Of a stretch of DNA of 33,664 nucleotides, positions 9,017 through 18,765 are shown piece after piece. A program made the position numbers and the translations under genes. Below the pieces are notes generated by a model. It searched no databases, was not told the origin of the DNA, and saw only the letters and a program-made list of their open reading frames with translations. The stretch's first letter is position 1; each line of letters opens with the position of its first letter. Source of the stretch: an uncultured Cytophagaceae bacterium (GTDB lineage: Bacteria; Bacteroidota; Bacteroidia; Cytophagales; Spirosomataceae); NCBI GenBank assembly GCA_903907915.1, contig CAIVPV010000260.1, positions 1-33,664 of the forward strand, written 5' to 3'.

Positions 9017-10012
9017 ATGAAAAATAACAACAATCCCTCACGCCGCCAGTTTTTGGCAGCCGGCTCAATGGCCTCATTAGGCTTATTTTGGGCATCCAAC
9101 TCTTCCTTTAGTTTTGCAAAACCAAGCTCAGTTTTTGGTGGTGTTCAGGTAGGAGCCATTACGTATTCTTTCCGCAGTATGCCGGGAGATATCAAACAAA
9201 TCATCCAGTATTGCGTAGATTCGGGTGTTTCTGCCATTGAATTAATGGGGGATGCCGTGGAAGATTATGCAGGCCGTCCGGTAAATCCGGTACCGATGCG
9301 TTGGACTCCTGGTCAACCTCGTCCTACCTTAACTGATGAACAACGTGCAGCCATGGCTCAATACCAGAAAGACGTTACTGCTTGGAGAGAGTCTGTTTCT
9401 ATGGACAAATTCAAGGAAGTTCGCAAGATGCTAGATGACGCAGGAATCTCTGTATATGCTTACAAACCGAATGCATTTAGCGAGAGAAACTCGGATGCAG
9501 AGGTGGAATCAGCATTACGCGCAGCGAAAGTGCTAGGCGCTAAATCTGTTACCGTTGAATTACCTACTTCATCAGCTCAAACACAGCGTTTAGGTGCTTT
9601 AGGTGAAAAACACAAGGTCTATTTCGGATACCATACCCATTTACAGGTGAAGGATACGGTGTATGATGAGGCTTTGGCCCAAAACAAATACAACTCCATC
9701 AACCTAGATTGTGGTCACTATATCGCGGTGGGAGCTCCTCACACGACCGCTACTTTACTAGCATTCATCGAAGCGAAGCACGACCGCATCACCAGTATGC
9801 ACATCAAGGACCGTACAACAAAAGAACACGGCACAGGTAACCTCGAATGGGGAAAAGGCGATACCCCTTTAAAAGAAGTTTTAACCTTGTTAAAGAAAAA
9901 TAAATATAAATTCCCAGCAACAATCGAACTAGAATACGACGTTCCTGCGGGGTCTACTCCGGTAGAAGAAGTGAAGAAATGTGTGGCTTATGCTAAGAAT
10001 ATTTTAGTATAA
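9017..10012 (+). CDS. Sugar phosphate isomerase/epimerase (TIM barrel), Tat-exported
   Basis: SRRQFLAAGSMASLG signal; GVSAIELMGD, YHTHLQ, NLDCGHY, MHIKDRT and ATIELEYD motifs. Confidence 0.85.
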   Translation: MKNNNNPSRRQFLAAGSMASLGLFWASNSSFSFAKPSSVFGGVQVGAITYSFRSMPGDIKQIIQYCVDSGVSAIELMGDAVEDYAGRPVNPVPMRWTPGQPRPTLTDEQRAAMAQYQKDVTAWRESVSMDKFKEVRKMLDDAGISVYAYKPNAFSERNSDAEVESALRAAKVLGAKSVTVELPTSSAQTQRLGALGEKHKVYFGYHTHLQVKDTVYDEALAQNKYNSINLDCGHYIAVGAPHTTATLLAFIEAKHDRITSMHIKDRTTKEHGTGNLEWGKGDTPLKEVLTLLKKNKYKFPATIELEYDVPAGSTPVEEVKKCVAYAKNILV

Positions 10013-10027
10013 TTAGTAGCTTAATTT

Positions 10028-10066
10028 AAAAGGGCCGCCTCGTATATCGAAGTGGCCCTTTTTTTA
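10028..10066. terminator. Bidirectional terminator between convergent genes
   Basis: AAAAGGGCC...GGCCCTTTT with a long T tract. Confidence 0.8.
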
Positions 10067-11074
10067 TTTATACGCGTCTATCGTCTCAATACCTCCATCC
10101 GACCGGTATTTCAACTCAGTCACTTTGATATTTCTTAAGTGGGTCTTACCCGAAATCTCCACATCGTGGTAGTAGAGATACCATTTGCCATTTTGTTCCA
10201 CAATCGAATGGTGATTTGTCCAACCTTTCACTGGCTTTAATATCACACCCTGGTAAGTAAATGGTCCATAAGGACTCGTTCCCGTCGCATAGGCGATATT
10301 ATGCGTATCCCCCGTGGAATAAGAGAAATAATATTTCCCTTGGTATTGGTGGACGAAAGCGGCTTCGAAGAAACGACGATCATGATCTTCTGATAATAAA
10401 ATTTTGCCCTGTGCATCCAAAATCTGCACATTGCGCGGCGCCTCGGCCATCTGCTTCATATTCGCATCTAGACGTGCCACTTTGGCCATCAAAGCTGGTT
10501 GTCCATTTGCCGGTTGCGACTCATCCGTAGCACCATAGCTACCTGACTTCCAGCGCTGCAATTGTCCACCCCAGATACCTCCAAAATAAAGGTAATAAGA
10601 TCCGTCTTTGTCCTTGAATACGCATGGGTCAATGCTATAAGAACCCTTCATGTACTCATTCTCAGCTTTAAAAGGCCCTTCGGGTTTCGAAGAAGAGGCT
10701 ACTCCAATACGGAAAACACCTTCCTTGTCCTTTGCCGGAAAATATAAATAATAAGTCCCTTTTGATTCCGCTGCGTCAGGCGCCCAAAGCATCTTCGATG
10801 CCCAGGCCACATCCTCTAATTTCAAAGCTACTCCGTGGTCAACCACGGGACTAGCTGGTGTTTTTTGAGATAATACATGGTAATCCCGCATCGCAAAATG
10901 ACTTCCTAAATCGTCCTCTTTCACCCCAGCATCGATGTCGTGAGAGGGATAAATGTAAATTTGGCCTTGGAATAAATGTGCAGACGGATCTGCGGTGAAC
11001 ATATGAGAAACCAATGGTTTCGACTGACCCATCGCGGCTAAACTAAGTAGACTTAATGCAAGTATTTTTTTCAT
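10064..11074 (-). CDS. Glycoside hydrolase family 43 protein
   Basis: Signal peptide; HMFTADPSAHLFQGQIYIYPSHD, WAPDAAESKGTYYLYFPA, SIDPCVFKDKDGSYYLYFGG, FFEAAFVHQYQGKYYFSYSTG. Confidence 0.9.
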   Translation of the reverse strand: MKKILALSLLSLAAMGQSKPLVSHMFTADPSAHLFQGQIYIYPSHDIDAGVKEDDLGSHFAMRDYHVLSQKTPASPVVDHGVALKLEDVAWASKMLWAPDAAESKGTYYLYFPAKDKEGVFRIGVASSSKPEGPFKAENEYMKGSYSIDPCVFKDKDGSYYLYFGGIWGGQLQRWKSGSYGATDESQPANGQPALMAKVARLDANMKQMAEAPRNVQILDAQGKILLSEDHDRRFFEAAFVHQYQGKYYFSYSTGDTHNIAYATGTSPYGPFTYQGVILKPVKGWTNHHSIVEQNGKWYLYYHDVEISGKTHLRNIKVTELKYRSDGGIETIDAYK

Positions 11075-11121
11075 GTGTATTCGTTTATGTTTAAAGGCTC
11101 GAATTGTTTATTTTTACTTCC

Positions 11122-12156
11122 ATGAAACCGATCGAAACTGCCTTATTATCTTATGGAATGTCTGGACGTGTTTTTCACGCCCCCTTCATTCAATTACATC
11201 CTGGATTCAATTTAGTAGGATCCTGGGAACGCTCCAAGAAAAACATTGAAAATGCCTATCCTGGTGTGCAGTCGTATGATTCAATGGAAGCCGTTTTAGC
11301 AGACCCTTCCATCGAATTAGTCATCGTTAATACACCCATCTATTCTCATTTCGAGTATGCCACAGCTGCCTTGAAGGCAGGAAAACATATTGTAGTGGAA
11401 AAAGCCTTTACCTGCAATGGAGCAGAGGCGGAGCAGCTGGTGGATTTAGCAAAAGAGGTGGGTAAACTGATTTTTATCTACCAAAACCGTCGTTGGGATT
11501 CCGACTTCTTAACATTGAAAAAGGTACACGAATCGGGCGTTTTAGGTGATATCGTGGAAGCAGAATTCCACTTTGACCGCTATAATCCGTTAATGTCCCC
11601 CAAAAGACACAAAGAAGATGCCGGCCCCGGCGCTGGAATTGTGACCGATCTAGGTCCCCATTTAATTGATCAAGCCTTGCACATATTTGGAAAACCGACC
11701 CACGTTTTCGCTGATCTCCGCAAGACTAGACCCGGGACGGAGGTCATCGACTTATTCGAGATTCTATTGTATTATCCAGCCTTGCGCGTTCGATTAAAAA
11801 GTGGTTATTATTTTAAAGAGCCCATCCCTGCTTTCCAATTGCATGGAACGAAAGGCAGTTTCATCAAAACCCGTTCCGATCGCCAAGAAGTCGATTTAGA
11901 CAAAGGACACGTTCCAATGGGCGAAAACTGGGGCGTAGATGCCTTAAGCGATTACGGCCTTTTACACGTGGACGGAAGCAGTCCTGAACGTGTTACTTCC
12001 GAAAAAGGAAATTTTATGGCTTTCTATGAAAATGTATATCAATCTTTACGGGAGGGTGCCCATCCAGCTGTACCAGGAGAAGATGGAATCGCGAGTATGC
12101 GCGTCATCGATGCGGCCTACGAAAGTTTAGAGAAACAAGCAGTTATCACGTATTAA
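11122..12156 (+). CDS. Gfo/Idh/MocA family oxidoreductase
   Basis: Rossmann-like start, KHIVVEKAFT and DLGPHLIDQALHIFG motifs; ORF opens at 11104 but ATGAAACCG at 11122 is the likelier start. Confidence 0.88.
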   Translation: MKPIETALLSYGMSGRVFHAPFIQLHPGFNLVGSWERSKKNIENAYPGVQSYDSMEAVLADPSIELVIVNTPIYSHFEYATAALKAGKHIVVEKAFTCNGAEAEQLVDLAKEVGKLIFIYQNRRWDSDFLTLKKVHESGVLGDIVEAEFHFDRYNPLMSPKRHKEDAGPGAGIVTDLGPHLIDQALHIFGKPTHVFADLRKTRPGTEVIDLFEILLYYPALRVRLKSGYYFKEPIPAFQLHGTKGSFIKTRSDRQEVDLDKGHVPMGENWGVDALSDYGLLHVDGSSPERVTSEKGNFMAFYENVYQSLREGAHPAVPGEDGIASMRVIDAAYESLEKQAVITY

Positions 12157-12157
12157 G

Positions 12158-12778
12158 ATGGAATTATTCAATCAATTTGAGCCTGAATTAAGTAAAAAAA
12201 TTCAACAAGTGGGAGTCGTTCGAAAATTCAAAACAGACGAATACTTGATGAAAACGGGACAATCCATTCGCTCCGCTGTTTTAGTGACTAAAGGCATCAT
12301 CAAAGTATTCCGGGAAGACGAAGAGGGTAACGAGGTATTCATGTATAACCTTCATCCCGGGGAGGCTTGTGCCATTTCGATGACTTGTGCGGCGCGGCAA
12401 TTATCGTCTCAGATTATGGCCAAAGCCCTCGTAGACACCGAAGTCATCGCCATTCCTGCCGAATTAATGGACGAATGGGCTACAAAATATAAAAGCTGGT
12501 ACCAATTCGTTCTAGAAACCTACCGCTCTCGTTTCGAAGAATTACTGGACACTTTAGATCAAATTGCCTTTAGAAATCTGGACGAGCGCTTGCTTTGGTA
12601 CTTAAAACAGCATCAAAAAAGTCTGAAAACAAACATCCTGAAGGCCTCTTTTACCGAAATTGCGCAAGAATTAAACTCTTCAAGAGAAGTAATTTCCCGC
12701 TTAATGAAGAAATTAGCGGAGAAAGGCTTCATCAAAATCAACAAAAATCAAATTGAGATTGTGGATTTAAGGATGTGA
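12158..12778 (+). CDS. Crp/Fnr family transcriptional regulator
   Basis: cNMP-binding-like domain and HTH FTEIAQELNSSREVISRLMKKLAEKGFI; CAISMTC dithiol motif. Confidence 0.9.
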   Translation: MELFNQFEPELSKKIQQVGVVRKFKTDEYLMKTGQSIRSAVLVTKGIIKVFREDEEGNEVFMYNLHPGEACAISMTCAARQLSSQIMAKALVDTEVIAIPAELMDEWATKYKSWYQFVLETYRSRFEELLDTLDQIAFRNLDERLLWYLKQHQKSLKTNILKASFTEIAQELNSSREVISRLMKKLAEKGFIKINKNQIEIVDLRM

Positions 12779-12788
12779 TTTTCATCAC
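12775..12788. promoter_or_regulatory. Candidate Crp/Fnr site 1
   Basis: GTGA-TTTTCA-TCAC; centre about 55 bp before the ATG at 12837. Confidence 0.65.
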
Positions 12789-12836
12789 GGACAAAGTCCC
12801 ATTTTTGCGACAATTTGCAGGCCTAAATATAAAAGC

Positions 12837-14246
12837 ATGCAAAAAAACGCCTTATACATTCTATTCTTTCTCTTATTTTCAGCTTCACTCGTAGCCCAAC
12901 ATCAAGAAATTCATACGCCTCCACATCTTTGGAAAGGCAAAAAAAGTGTCGCAGAGGATTCTACTTCCTTATTATTCGCTTTCAAACACGGAAAAGTGCA
13001 TGGTAATCTTCGCTACTTTTTCATGGCCACAGAGAATCAAGATCATTTAACCGATGCACATGCCAATGCAGCGGGTGGTGGTCTTTTTTATGAAACGGCC
13101 TCCTATAATGGATTTCAATTCGGAGTGGGTGGTTATTTTATCTACAATGTGAATTCATCTGACATGACTCATATTGATCCTTATACCCAAACAGTTAGTC
13201 GATATGAAACATCCCTTTTTGACCTAGAGAATTTGGCCAATAAACATGACCTCGATCGATTAGAAGAACTATACTTGAAATACAATTTCAAAAAATCTCA
13301 TATTACGGTAGGAAAACAGCTCATTAATACGCCATTCATCAATTTACAAGACGGAAGAATGCGCCCTACGGAGGTAGGTGGTTTGTATGGAGAGCTTTTT
13401 CCCGGAAAAAAAAACAAACTAGAGGGAGGATACTTATATGAAATTTCTCCGCGTGGAACGGTGGATTGGTATAGTATAAGTGAGTCTATCGGAATCTACC
13501 CAAATGGTACAAGTGTGACTGGTGCAAAAGGGACTTACAAAGGACACATTGAATCTAATGGGGTTTATATTGTAGGATATACTCATCAATTGCAGCAAGG
13601 CAACTCGCTCAAGCTTTGGAATGTATACGTGGATAATGTATTCAACACAAGTATGTTACAATGGGATATGAAACAGGGTGCGTGGGTTGCTGGCCTCCAA
13701 TATACGCAACAACAAGCAGTTAACGATGGTGGAAATGAAGACCCTAGTAAGACCTATTTTTCATCTGATCAACGGTCGCGCGTTATCAGCTCTAAGCTAG
13801 GTTATGAGTCAGGTAAATGGAAATCATCTCTTAATTATACCCACATCACCGCTGAAGGCCGTTATTTAATGCCGCGTGAATGGGGACGTGATCCATTTTA
13901 TACTTTTATGCCTCGGGAACGAAATGAAGGCTTAGGCGATGTGAATGCGTATGTAGGGAAAGTTAATTATGCTTTTGCCAAAGCTCCTCTAAAGGCTAGC
14001 CTCAGCTATGGCTATTTTCAACTGCCAGATGTAAAGAACTATGCATTAAACAAATATGGCTTGCCTAGCTACACGCAATTGAATCTAGATCTTACCTATG
14101 AGTTTACCGATTTCTTAGAAGGTTTAGAAATTCAAGCCTTATATGTATATAAAGCAAACCAGGGAGAAACCTATCAAAATGAAAAATACATCATCAATAA
14201 GGTCAATATGAGCAATTATAACCTGATTTTGAACTTTCACTTCTGA
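12837..14246 (+). CDS. Outer-membrane beta-barrel porin (OprD-like)
   Basis: Signal peptide ending SLVAQ; alternating beta-strand pattern; terminal NYNLILNFHF. Confidence 0.7.
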   Translation: MQKNALYILFFLLFSASLVAQHQEIHTPPHLWKGKKSVAEDSTSLLFAFKHGKVHGNLRYFFMATENQDHLTDAHANAAGGGLFYETASYNGFQFGVGGYFIYNVNSSDMTHIDPYTQTVSRYETSLFDLENLANKHDLDRLEELYLKYNFKKSHITVGKQLINTPFINLQDGRMRPTEVGGLYGELFPGKKNKLEGGYLYEISPRGTVDWYSISESIGIYPNGTSVTGAKGTYKGHIESNGVYIVGYTHQLQQGNSLKLWNVYVDNVFNTSMLQWDMKQGAWVAGLQYTQQQAVNDGGNEDPSKTYFSSDQRSRVISSKLGYESGKWKSSLNYTHITAEGRYLMPREWGRDPFYTFMPRERNEGLGDVNAYVGKVNYAFAKAPLKASLSYGYFQLPDVKNYALNKYGLPSYTQLNLDLTYEFTDFLEGLEIQALYVYKANQGETYQNEKYIINKVNMSNYNLILNFHF

Positions 14247-14266
14247 TAAAAACTTTTTTTATGCTT

Positions 14267-14280
14267 GTGATAAAAATCAC
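14267..14280. promoter_or_regulatory. Candidate Crp/Fnr site 2
   Basis: GTGA-TAAAAA-TCAC; centre about 63 bp before the ATG at 14337. Confidence 0.65.
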
Positions 14281-14336
14281 GAAAAAGCTCTAAAAATGGC
14301 CCCAAATTTGTAGTATCAAAAAACAATAATAAACGC

Positions 14337-15158
14337 ATGGAAATTATAGGATATTTTGCGTCTCTACTTATCGGAATCTCACTGGGCTTAATCGGTGGTG
14401 GTGGATCCATTTTAACAGTACCCGTATTGGTTTATCTTTTCGGAGTTGATCCCATTTTAGCAACCGCTTACTCTCTTTTCGTGGTAGGTGCCAGTTCATT
14501 AGTAGGAGCATTTCCAAAATACAAGCAAGGTTTAATCAACGTAAAAACGGCGGTCATTTTTGGTATCCCTTCTATCGCCGCGGTATATGCCACTAGAAAA
14601 TTCATCGTTCCACTAATCCCCTCAGAAGTATTTACTGTAGGTGATTTTATGGTAACCAAGTCTATTCTAATGATGGTGTTATTCGCTGTATTAATGGTAG
14701 CGGCTTCCATCTCCATGATTCGTGGAAAATGTGAACAATGTGAGAAGGAGAAATTAGGCACTTACGTGGAAGAAGAACAAGTGTTCAATTACCCGATGAT
14801 CCTTTTAGAAGGAGCTGTGGTAGGCACATTAACAGGCTTAGTAGGTGCAGGAGGCGGATTCTTAATCATACCCGCTTTAGTAATGCTTTCTAAATTATCC
14901 ATGAAGCAAGCAGTAGGAACTTCCCTATTAATCATCGCAGCAAAGTCTTTAATTGGATTTACCGGTGATCTTGGTCATCATGCCATTGACTGGAACTTAT
15001 TATTAACTGTTACAGGTCTGGCGATTGTAGGTATATTCTTCGGCGATATAATTAGTAAAAAAGTAGACGGGGATAAATTAAAAGTAGGTTTTGGATGGTT
15101 TGTTTTGGTGATGGGAATCTATATCCTGATCCAACAATTAGCCTTCCCATTGAAATAG
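14337..15158 (+). CDS. TauE/SafE family sulfite exporter
   Basis: Multi-TM; GISLGLIGGGGSILTVPVLVYLFG and GTLTGLVGAGGGFLIIPALVML duplicated motifs. Confidence 0.92.
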   Translation: MEIIGYFASLLIGISLGLIGGGGSILTVPVLVYLFGVDPILATAYSLFVVGASSLVGAFPKYKQGLINVKTAVIFGIPSIAAVYATRKFIVPLIPSEVFTVGDFMVTKSILMMVLFAVLMVAASISMIRGKCEQCEKEKLGTYVEEEQVFNYPMILLEGAVVGTLTGLVGAGGGFLIIPALVMLSKLSMKQAVGTSLLIIAAKSLIGFTGDLGHHAIDWNLLLTVTGLAIVGIFFGDIISKKVDGDKLKVGFGWFVLVMGIYILIQQLAFPLK

Positions 15159-15191
15159 ATTAAACACATTCATAGCATAATAAATACGAAA

Positions 15192-16610
15192 ATGAAAGTA
15201 GAACAAATTTACACGGGATGTTTAGCACAAGGTGCTTACTACATCGAGAACAATGGAGAAGCAGCGATCATCGATCCACTTCGCGAGGTTCAACCTTACA
15301 TCGAGAAAGCAGAGCGTAACGGCGCGAAAATTAAGTATGTATTTGAAACACACTTTCATGCTGATTTCGTTTCAGGTCACATCGACTTATCTGCAAAAAC
15401 AGGTGCTCCTATTGTTTACGGACCAAATGCAGCGTGCCAATTTGAGTGTATCACTGCAACGGATGGCCAAGAATTCCCATTAGGTAACGCTACTATCCGT
15501 GTCATTCACACACCGGGTCACACCATGGAATCGACATGTTTTCTTTTAATCGACGAAAATGGCAAGGAAACCAGCTTATTCTCAGGTGACACCTTATTCA
15601 TCGGTGATGTAGGTCGTCCAGATTTGGCACAAAAAGTGAAGGCTGATTTAACCGAAGATATTTTAGCGGGTCTTTTATTCGATTCATTACGTAACAAAAT
15701 CATGCCATTAGCAGATGATATCATCGTATATCCTGCACACGGAGCTGGTTCTGCTTGCGGTAAAAACATGAGCAAAGAGACGACAGATACCTTGGGTAAC
15801 CAAAAGAAAACGAACTATGCTTTGAATCCAGCATTAACAAGAGAAGCATTTAAGAAAGAGGTTTTAACAGGCTTAGTGGCTCCTCCAGCTTATTTTCCTC
15901 TGAATGTTTTGATGAATATCCAAGGATATGATTCAATCGATAAAGTGTTAGAGCGTGGCCAACATGCTTTAAGTCCTGAAGGATTTGAAGCAGCAGCAAA
16001 CGAAACTAGTGCGTTAATCCTAGATACGCGTGATGCACAAACTTTCGCAGCTGGCTTTGTCCCTAACTCAATCAACATCGGTATCGATGGATCTTTTGCT
16101 CCATGGGTTGGCGCCATGATTCCAGACATTAAACAAGAAATCTTGTTAGTAACAGACGAAGGCCGCGAAGAAGAAGTTATCACGCGTTTAGCTCGTGTAG
16201 GTTATGACTTTACCATTGGCTATCTAAAAGGAGGGTATGCATCATGGAAAGCTTCAGGTAAGGAATTTGACCAAATCGAATCAATTGAACCTGCAGAAGC
16301 ATTCAAACGCCACGCAGCTGGGGAAGGTGAAATCATCGACGTGCGCAAAAATTCTGAGTACTTATCTGAGCACGTGGTTGATGTGGAAAATGCTCCTTTG
16401 GATTTCATCAATGACAGCATGTTGAAAATCGACAAAAACAAGACCTACTTCGTACACTGTGCAGGTGGTTACCGTTCGATGATTTTCAACTCGACATTAA
16501 GAGCTCGTGGATACGATAACTTAATTGATATCAATGGTGGTTTCAAAGCGATCAAAGAGTCAGGCAAGTTCCAAGTATCTGATTATGTTTGTCCTTCTAC
16601 CCTTTTGTAA
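15192..16610 (+). CDS. MBL-fold persulfide dioxygenase fused to two rhodanese domains
   Basis: THFHADFVSGH, HTPGHTMEST, SGDTLFIGDVGRPDL; C-terminal rhodanese domains, the last with VHCAGGYRSM. Confidence 0.92.
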   Translation: MKVEQIYTGCLAQGAYYIENNGEAAIIDPLREVQPYIEKAERNGAKIKYVFETHFHADFVSGHIDLSAKTGAPIVYGPNAACQFECITATDGQEFPLGNATIRVIHTPGHTMESTCFLLIDENGKETSLFSGDTLFIGDVGRPDLAQKVKADLTEDILAGLLFDSLRNKIMPLADDIIVYPAHGAGSACGKNMSKETTDTLGNQKKTNYALNPALTREAFKKEVLTGLVAPPAYFPLNVLMNIQGYDSIDKVLERGQHALSPEGFEAAANETSALILDTRDAQTFAAGFVPNSINIGIDGSFAPWVGAMIPDIKQEILLVTDEGREEEVITRLARVGYDFTIGYLKGGYASWKASGKEFDQIESIEPAEAFKRHAAGEGEIIDVRKNSEYLSEHVVDVENAPLDFINDSMLKIDKNKTYFVHCAGGYRSMIFNSTLRARGYDNLIDINGGFKAIKESGKFQVSDYVCPSTLL

Positions 16611-16612
16611 TC

Positions 16613-16885
16613 ATGGAAGAATTATTAGCTAATCCCACGACTACGGTCGTAGATGTAAGAGAAACAGGTGAATTTGCTGGTGGCCACTATGAAGGCGCTA
16701 TCAATATTCCTTTAGGAATTGTTCCATTACGCTTAGATGAATTCAAGGCAATGAATGGACCGATTGTGGTTTACTGCAGAAGTGGTAACCGCTCAGGTAT
16801 GGCTATGTCGTTATTAAAACAAGCAGGTCTCTCTGAAGTTTATAATGGAGGAGGATTACATGATATGTTAATTTACCAAAACTAA
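16613..16885 (+). CDS. Rhodanese-like protein
   Basis: VVDVRETGEF...VVYCRSGNRSGMA. Confidence 0.9.
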   Translation: MEELLANPTTTVVDVRETGEFAGGHYEGAINIPLGIVPLRLDEFKAMNGPIVVYCRSGNRSGMAMSLLKQAGLSEVYNGGGLHDMLIYQN

Positions 16886-16886
16886 T

Positions 16887-17129
16887 ATGCTAGCTAGCCT
16901 AACACAAAATTGGGGTTTCATGCGCATTATCCGCCTAGTTATAGGTGGATATGCGCTTGTTGAAGCTATTCGTGCATCAGATGTACTTATCGGAATTATG
17001 GGAACTGTCCTTATAGGCATGGCCTTATTCAATCTAGGCTGTGGCGCACAAGGTTGCGGCGTTCCAGCACCACAAAATAAAAACACACAAACAGAAGAAG
17101 TAGAATATGAAGAAATTCATTCAAAGTAG
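16887..17129 (+). CDS. YgaP/DUF2892-like membrane protein
   Basis: MRIIRLVIGGYALVEAIRASDVLIGIMGTVLIGMALFNLGCGAQGCG. Confidence 0.8.
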   Translation: MLASLTQNWGFMRIIRLVIGGYALVEAIRASDVLIGIMGTVLIGMALFNLGCGAQGCGVPAPQNKNTQTEEVEYEEIHSK

Positions 17130-17331
17130 ATTCTGGCAAATCCTGGGAGGAATATTCGGCGGTATAGCTGGATATTTCTACTGGAGAGAAATTGGTTGTG
17201 TTACGGGCACTTGTCCCATTACAAGCAAACCGCTAAATAGTATTATTTATTTTGCGGTTTTGGCTTATTTTGTGACGGGAACGATTGAAGGTTTTAGAGC
17301 ACAAAGAATAAAGAAGAGTAAAGAATGGTGA
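17107..17331 (+). CDS. Small membrane protein (DUF6132-like)
   Basis: GGIFGGIAGYFYWREIGCVTGTCPITSKPLNSIIYFAVLAYFV; overlaps upstream gene. Confidence 0.75.
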   Translation: MKKFIQSRFWQILGGIFGGIAGYFYWREIGCVTGTCPITSKPLNSIIYFAVLAYFVTGTIEGFRAQRIKKSKEW

Positions 17332-17445
17332 ATGGTAAATGATGAATGGTGAATTTTCCCTCCGGACTCATTCCCTTCGGACTAATTACCTCCGGACTGA
17401 CTACTGACTACTGATTACTGATTACTGGATACTGATTACTGAACA
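17321..17445 (+). repeat. Site B: heptamer/TCCGGA/heptamer mosaic repeat
   Basis: aatggtg-aatggta-aatgatg-aatggtg; three TCCGGACT- or TTCGGACT-bearing 15-mers; tactgac-tactgat-tactgat-tactgga-tactgat-tactgaa. Confidence 0.85.
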
Positions 17446-17462
17446 ATTAAATACCTTTTAAA

Positions 17463-18023
17463 ATGGAAACAATTACCCAACCCTGGCCTTGGTATACGGC
17501 AGGAATTATCATTGGACTTATTGTCCCTGCCCTATTGATTTTAGGGAACAAGCACTTTGGTATATCAGCGAATTTACGCCATGCCTGCGCGGCATGTTTA
17601 CCTAGTAACATCCCCTTTTTTAGTTATGACTGGAAAAAAGAATCTTGGAACTTCTTCTTTGTGGGAGGAATTTTAGTGGGAGGCATCATTTCTACACTCT
17701 ACTTAGGATCTGATGAAGCAGTCATTGTTCACCCGGATTTAGCCAAAGAATTAGCTACCTATGGTATCACCGATTTCTCTGGGATGGTTCCTGCTCAGTT
17801 GTTTTCATTTGAAAGCCTATTTACGGTTCGTGGACTAGTCATGATGATAGGTGGTGGTTTCTTAGTAGGCTTCGGTGCTCGTTATGCAGGCGGATGTACC
17901 TCTGGGCATGCAATCATGGGCCTTTCTGATCTTCAATGGCCATCATTAGTCGCTACTATCTGTTTCATGATAGGTGGTTTCGTCATGGCTAATTTCATTT
18001 TACCCTTCATCTTACACTTATAA
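17463..18023 (+). CDS. YeeE/YedE family sulfur transporter, first half
   Basis: GGGFLVGFGARYAGGCTSGHAIMGLSDLQWPS. Confidence 0.9.
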   Translation: METITQPWPWYTAGIIIGLIVPALLILGNKHFGISANLRHACAACLPSNIPFFSYDWKKESWNFFFVGGILVGGIISTLYLGSDEAVIVHPDLAKELATYGITDFSGMVPAQLFSFESLFTVRGLVMMIGGGFLVGFGARYAGGCTSGHAIMGLSDLQWPSLVATICFMIGGFVMANFILPFILHL

Positions 18024-18028
18024 TACCC

Positions 18029-18538
18029 ATGGAAAAGAAGACAACAGAACACGCAAATCCAGTAGATTTTGAAGTACGTTCATTAGACACCATGTGTGTC
18101 AACGAATCTGAATTGGTTCACCCTTGGTGGTATAATTTCAAATATGCGGCCGTAGGCGTGATTTTTGGTATCGTATTTATCAAAGCAGAGATTATATCTT
18201 GGTTTCGTATCCAGGAAATGTTCCGCTTACAAAGCTTTCACATGTATGGTGTAATCGGTACAGCCGTGGTAGTAGGAGCCATCTCCGTATATATAATTAA
18301 AAAATTCAAGGTAAAAAGTATCCACGGAGAGGAAATTACGTTCACAGACAAGAAGGTTAATAAGGGCCAAATCATTGGTGGCTTAATCTTTGGTCTTGGA
18401 TGGGCATTAACCGGCGCCTGCCCAGGCCCTCTTTTTGCTCAGGTGGGTACAGGAGCATTTGTCATATTAGTTGTTGTCCTAAGCGCAACAGCGGGCACTT
18501 GGGTGTATGGCAAGTTTAGAGATCAATTGCCTCACTAA
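18029..18538 (+). CDS. YeeE/YedE-type (DUF6691-like) transporter, second half
   Basis: GGLIFGLGWALTGACPGPLFAQVGTG. Confidence 0.88.
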   Translation: MEKKTTEHANPVDFEVRSLDTMCVNESELVHPWWYNFKYAAVGVIFGIVFIKAEIISWFRIQEMFRLQSFHMYGVIGTAVVVGAISVYIIKKFKVKSIHGEEITFTDKKVNKGQIIGGLIFGLGWALTGACPGPLFAQVGTGAFVILVVVLSATAGTWVYGKFRDQLPH

Positions 18539-18563
18539 GAGATAAGAGAGTATAGAGTAGAGA
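18536..18563 (+). repeat. Site A: purine-rich heptamer array starting at the stop codon
   Basis: taagaga-taagaga-gtataga-gtagaga. Confidence 0.65.
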
Positions 18564-18595
18564 GGGATTTCGGTTTAAGTCGGAATCCCTCTTTT
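18561..18595 (+). terminator. Rho-independent terminator of the sulfur operon
   Basis: AGAGGGATTTC...GGAATCCCTCT followed by TTT. Confidence 0.75.
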
Positions 18596-18729
18596 GTTTA
18601 TGTGGATTACCAACTAACTGATAGGGTAAAAATGGTTTTATAGGTAGATTACAAGCTCTATTCATCATCACCATTCCTTAAATGCAAAACTACACTCCTA
18701 TAAATTCCTATCCACTATCGTCTTTAAAT

Positions 18730-18744
18730 TACCAATTTTTGGTA
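18730..18744. promoter_or_regulatory. Candidate ParD operator
   Basis: TACCAA-TTT-TTGGTA perfect inverted repeat 21 bp upstream of the ATG at 18766. Confidence 0.45.
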
Positions 18745-18765
18745 CATTTAGAAAAAATTTCGATC

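Noticed and set aside
10243-10747. ORFs 10243-10431, 10261-10530 and 10562-10747 inside the GH43 gene
   Set aside because: Overlap a well-supported GH43 gene; low-quality compositions.
14468-16441. Minus-strand and alternate-frame ORFs within the TauE and persulfide dioxygenase genes
   Set aside because: Shadow ORFs; no motifs, no ribosome-binding context.
17321-17445. Possible CRISPR array at heptamer repeats
   Set aside because: Units are 7 or 15 bp with no unique ~30-bp spacers and no cas genes in the window.
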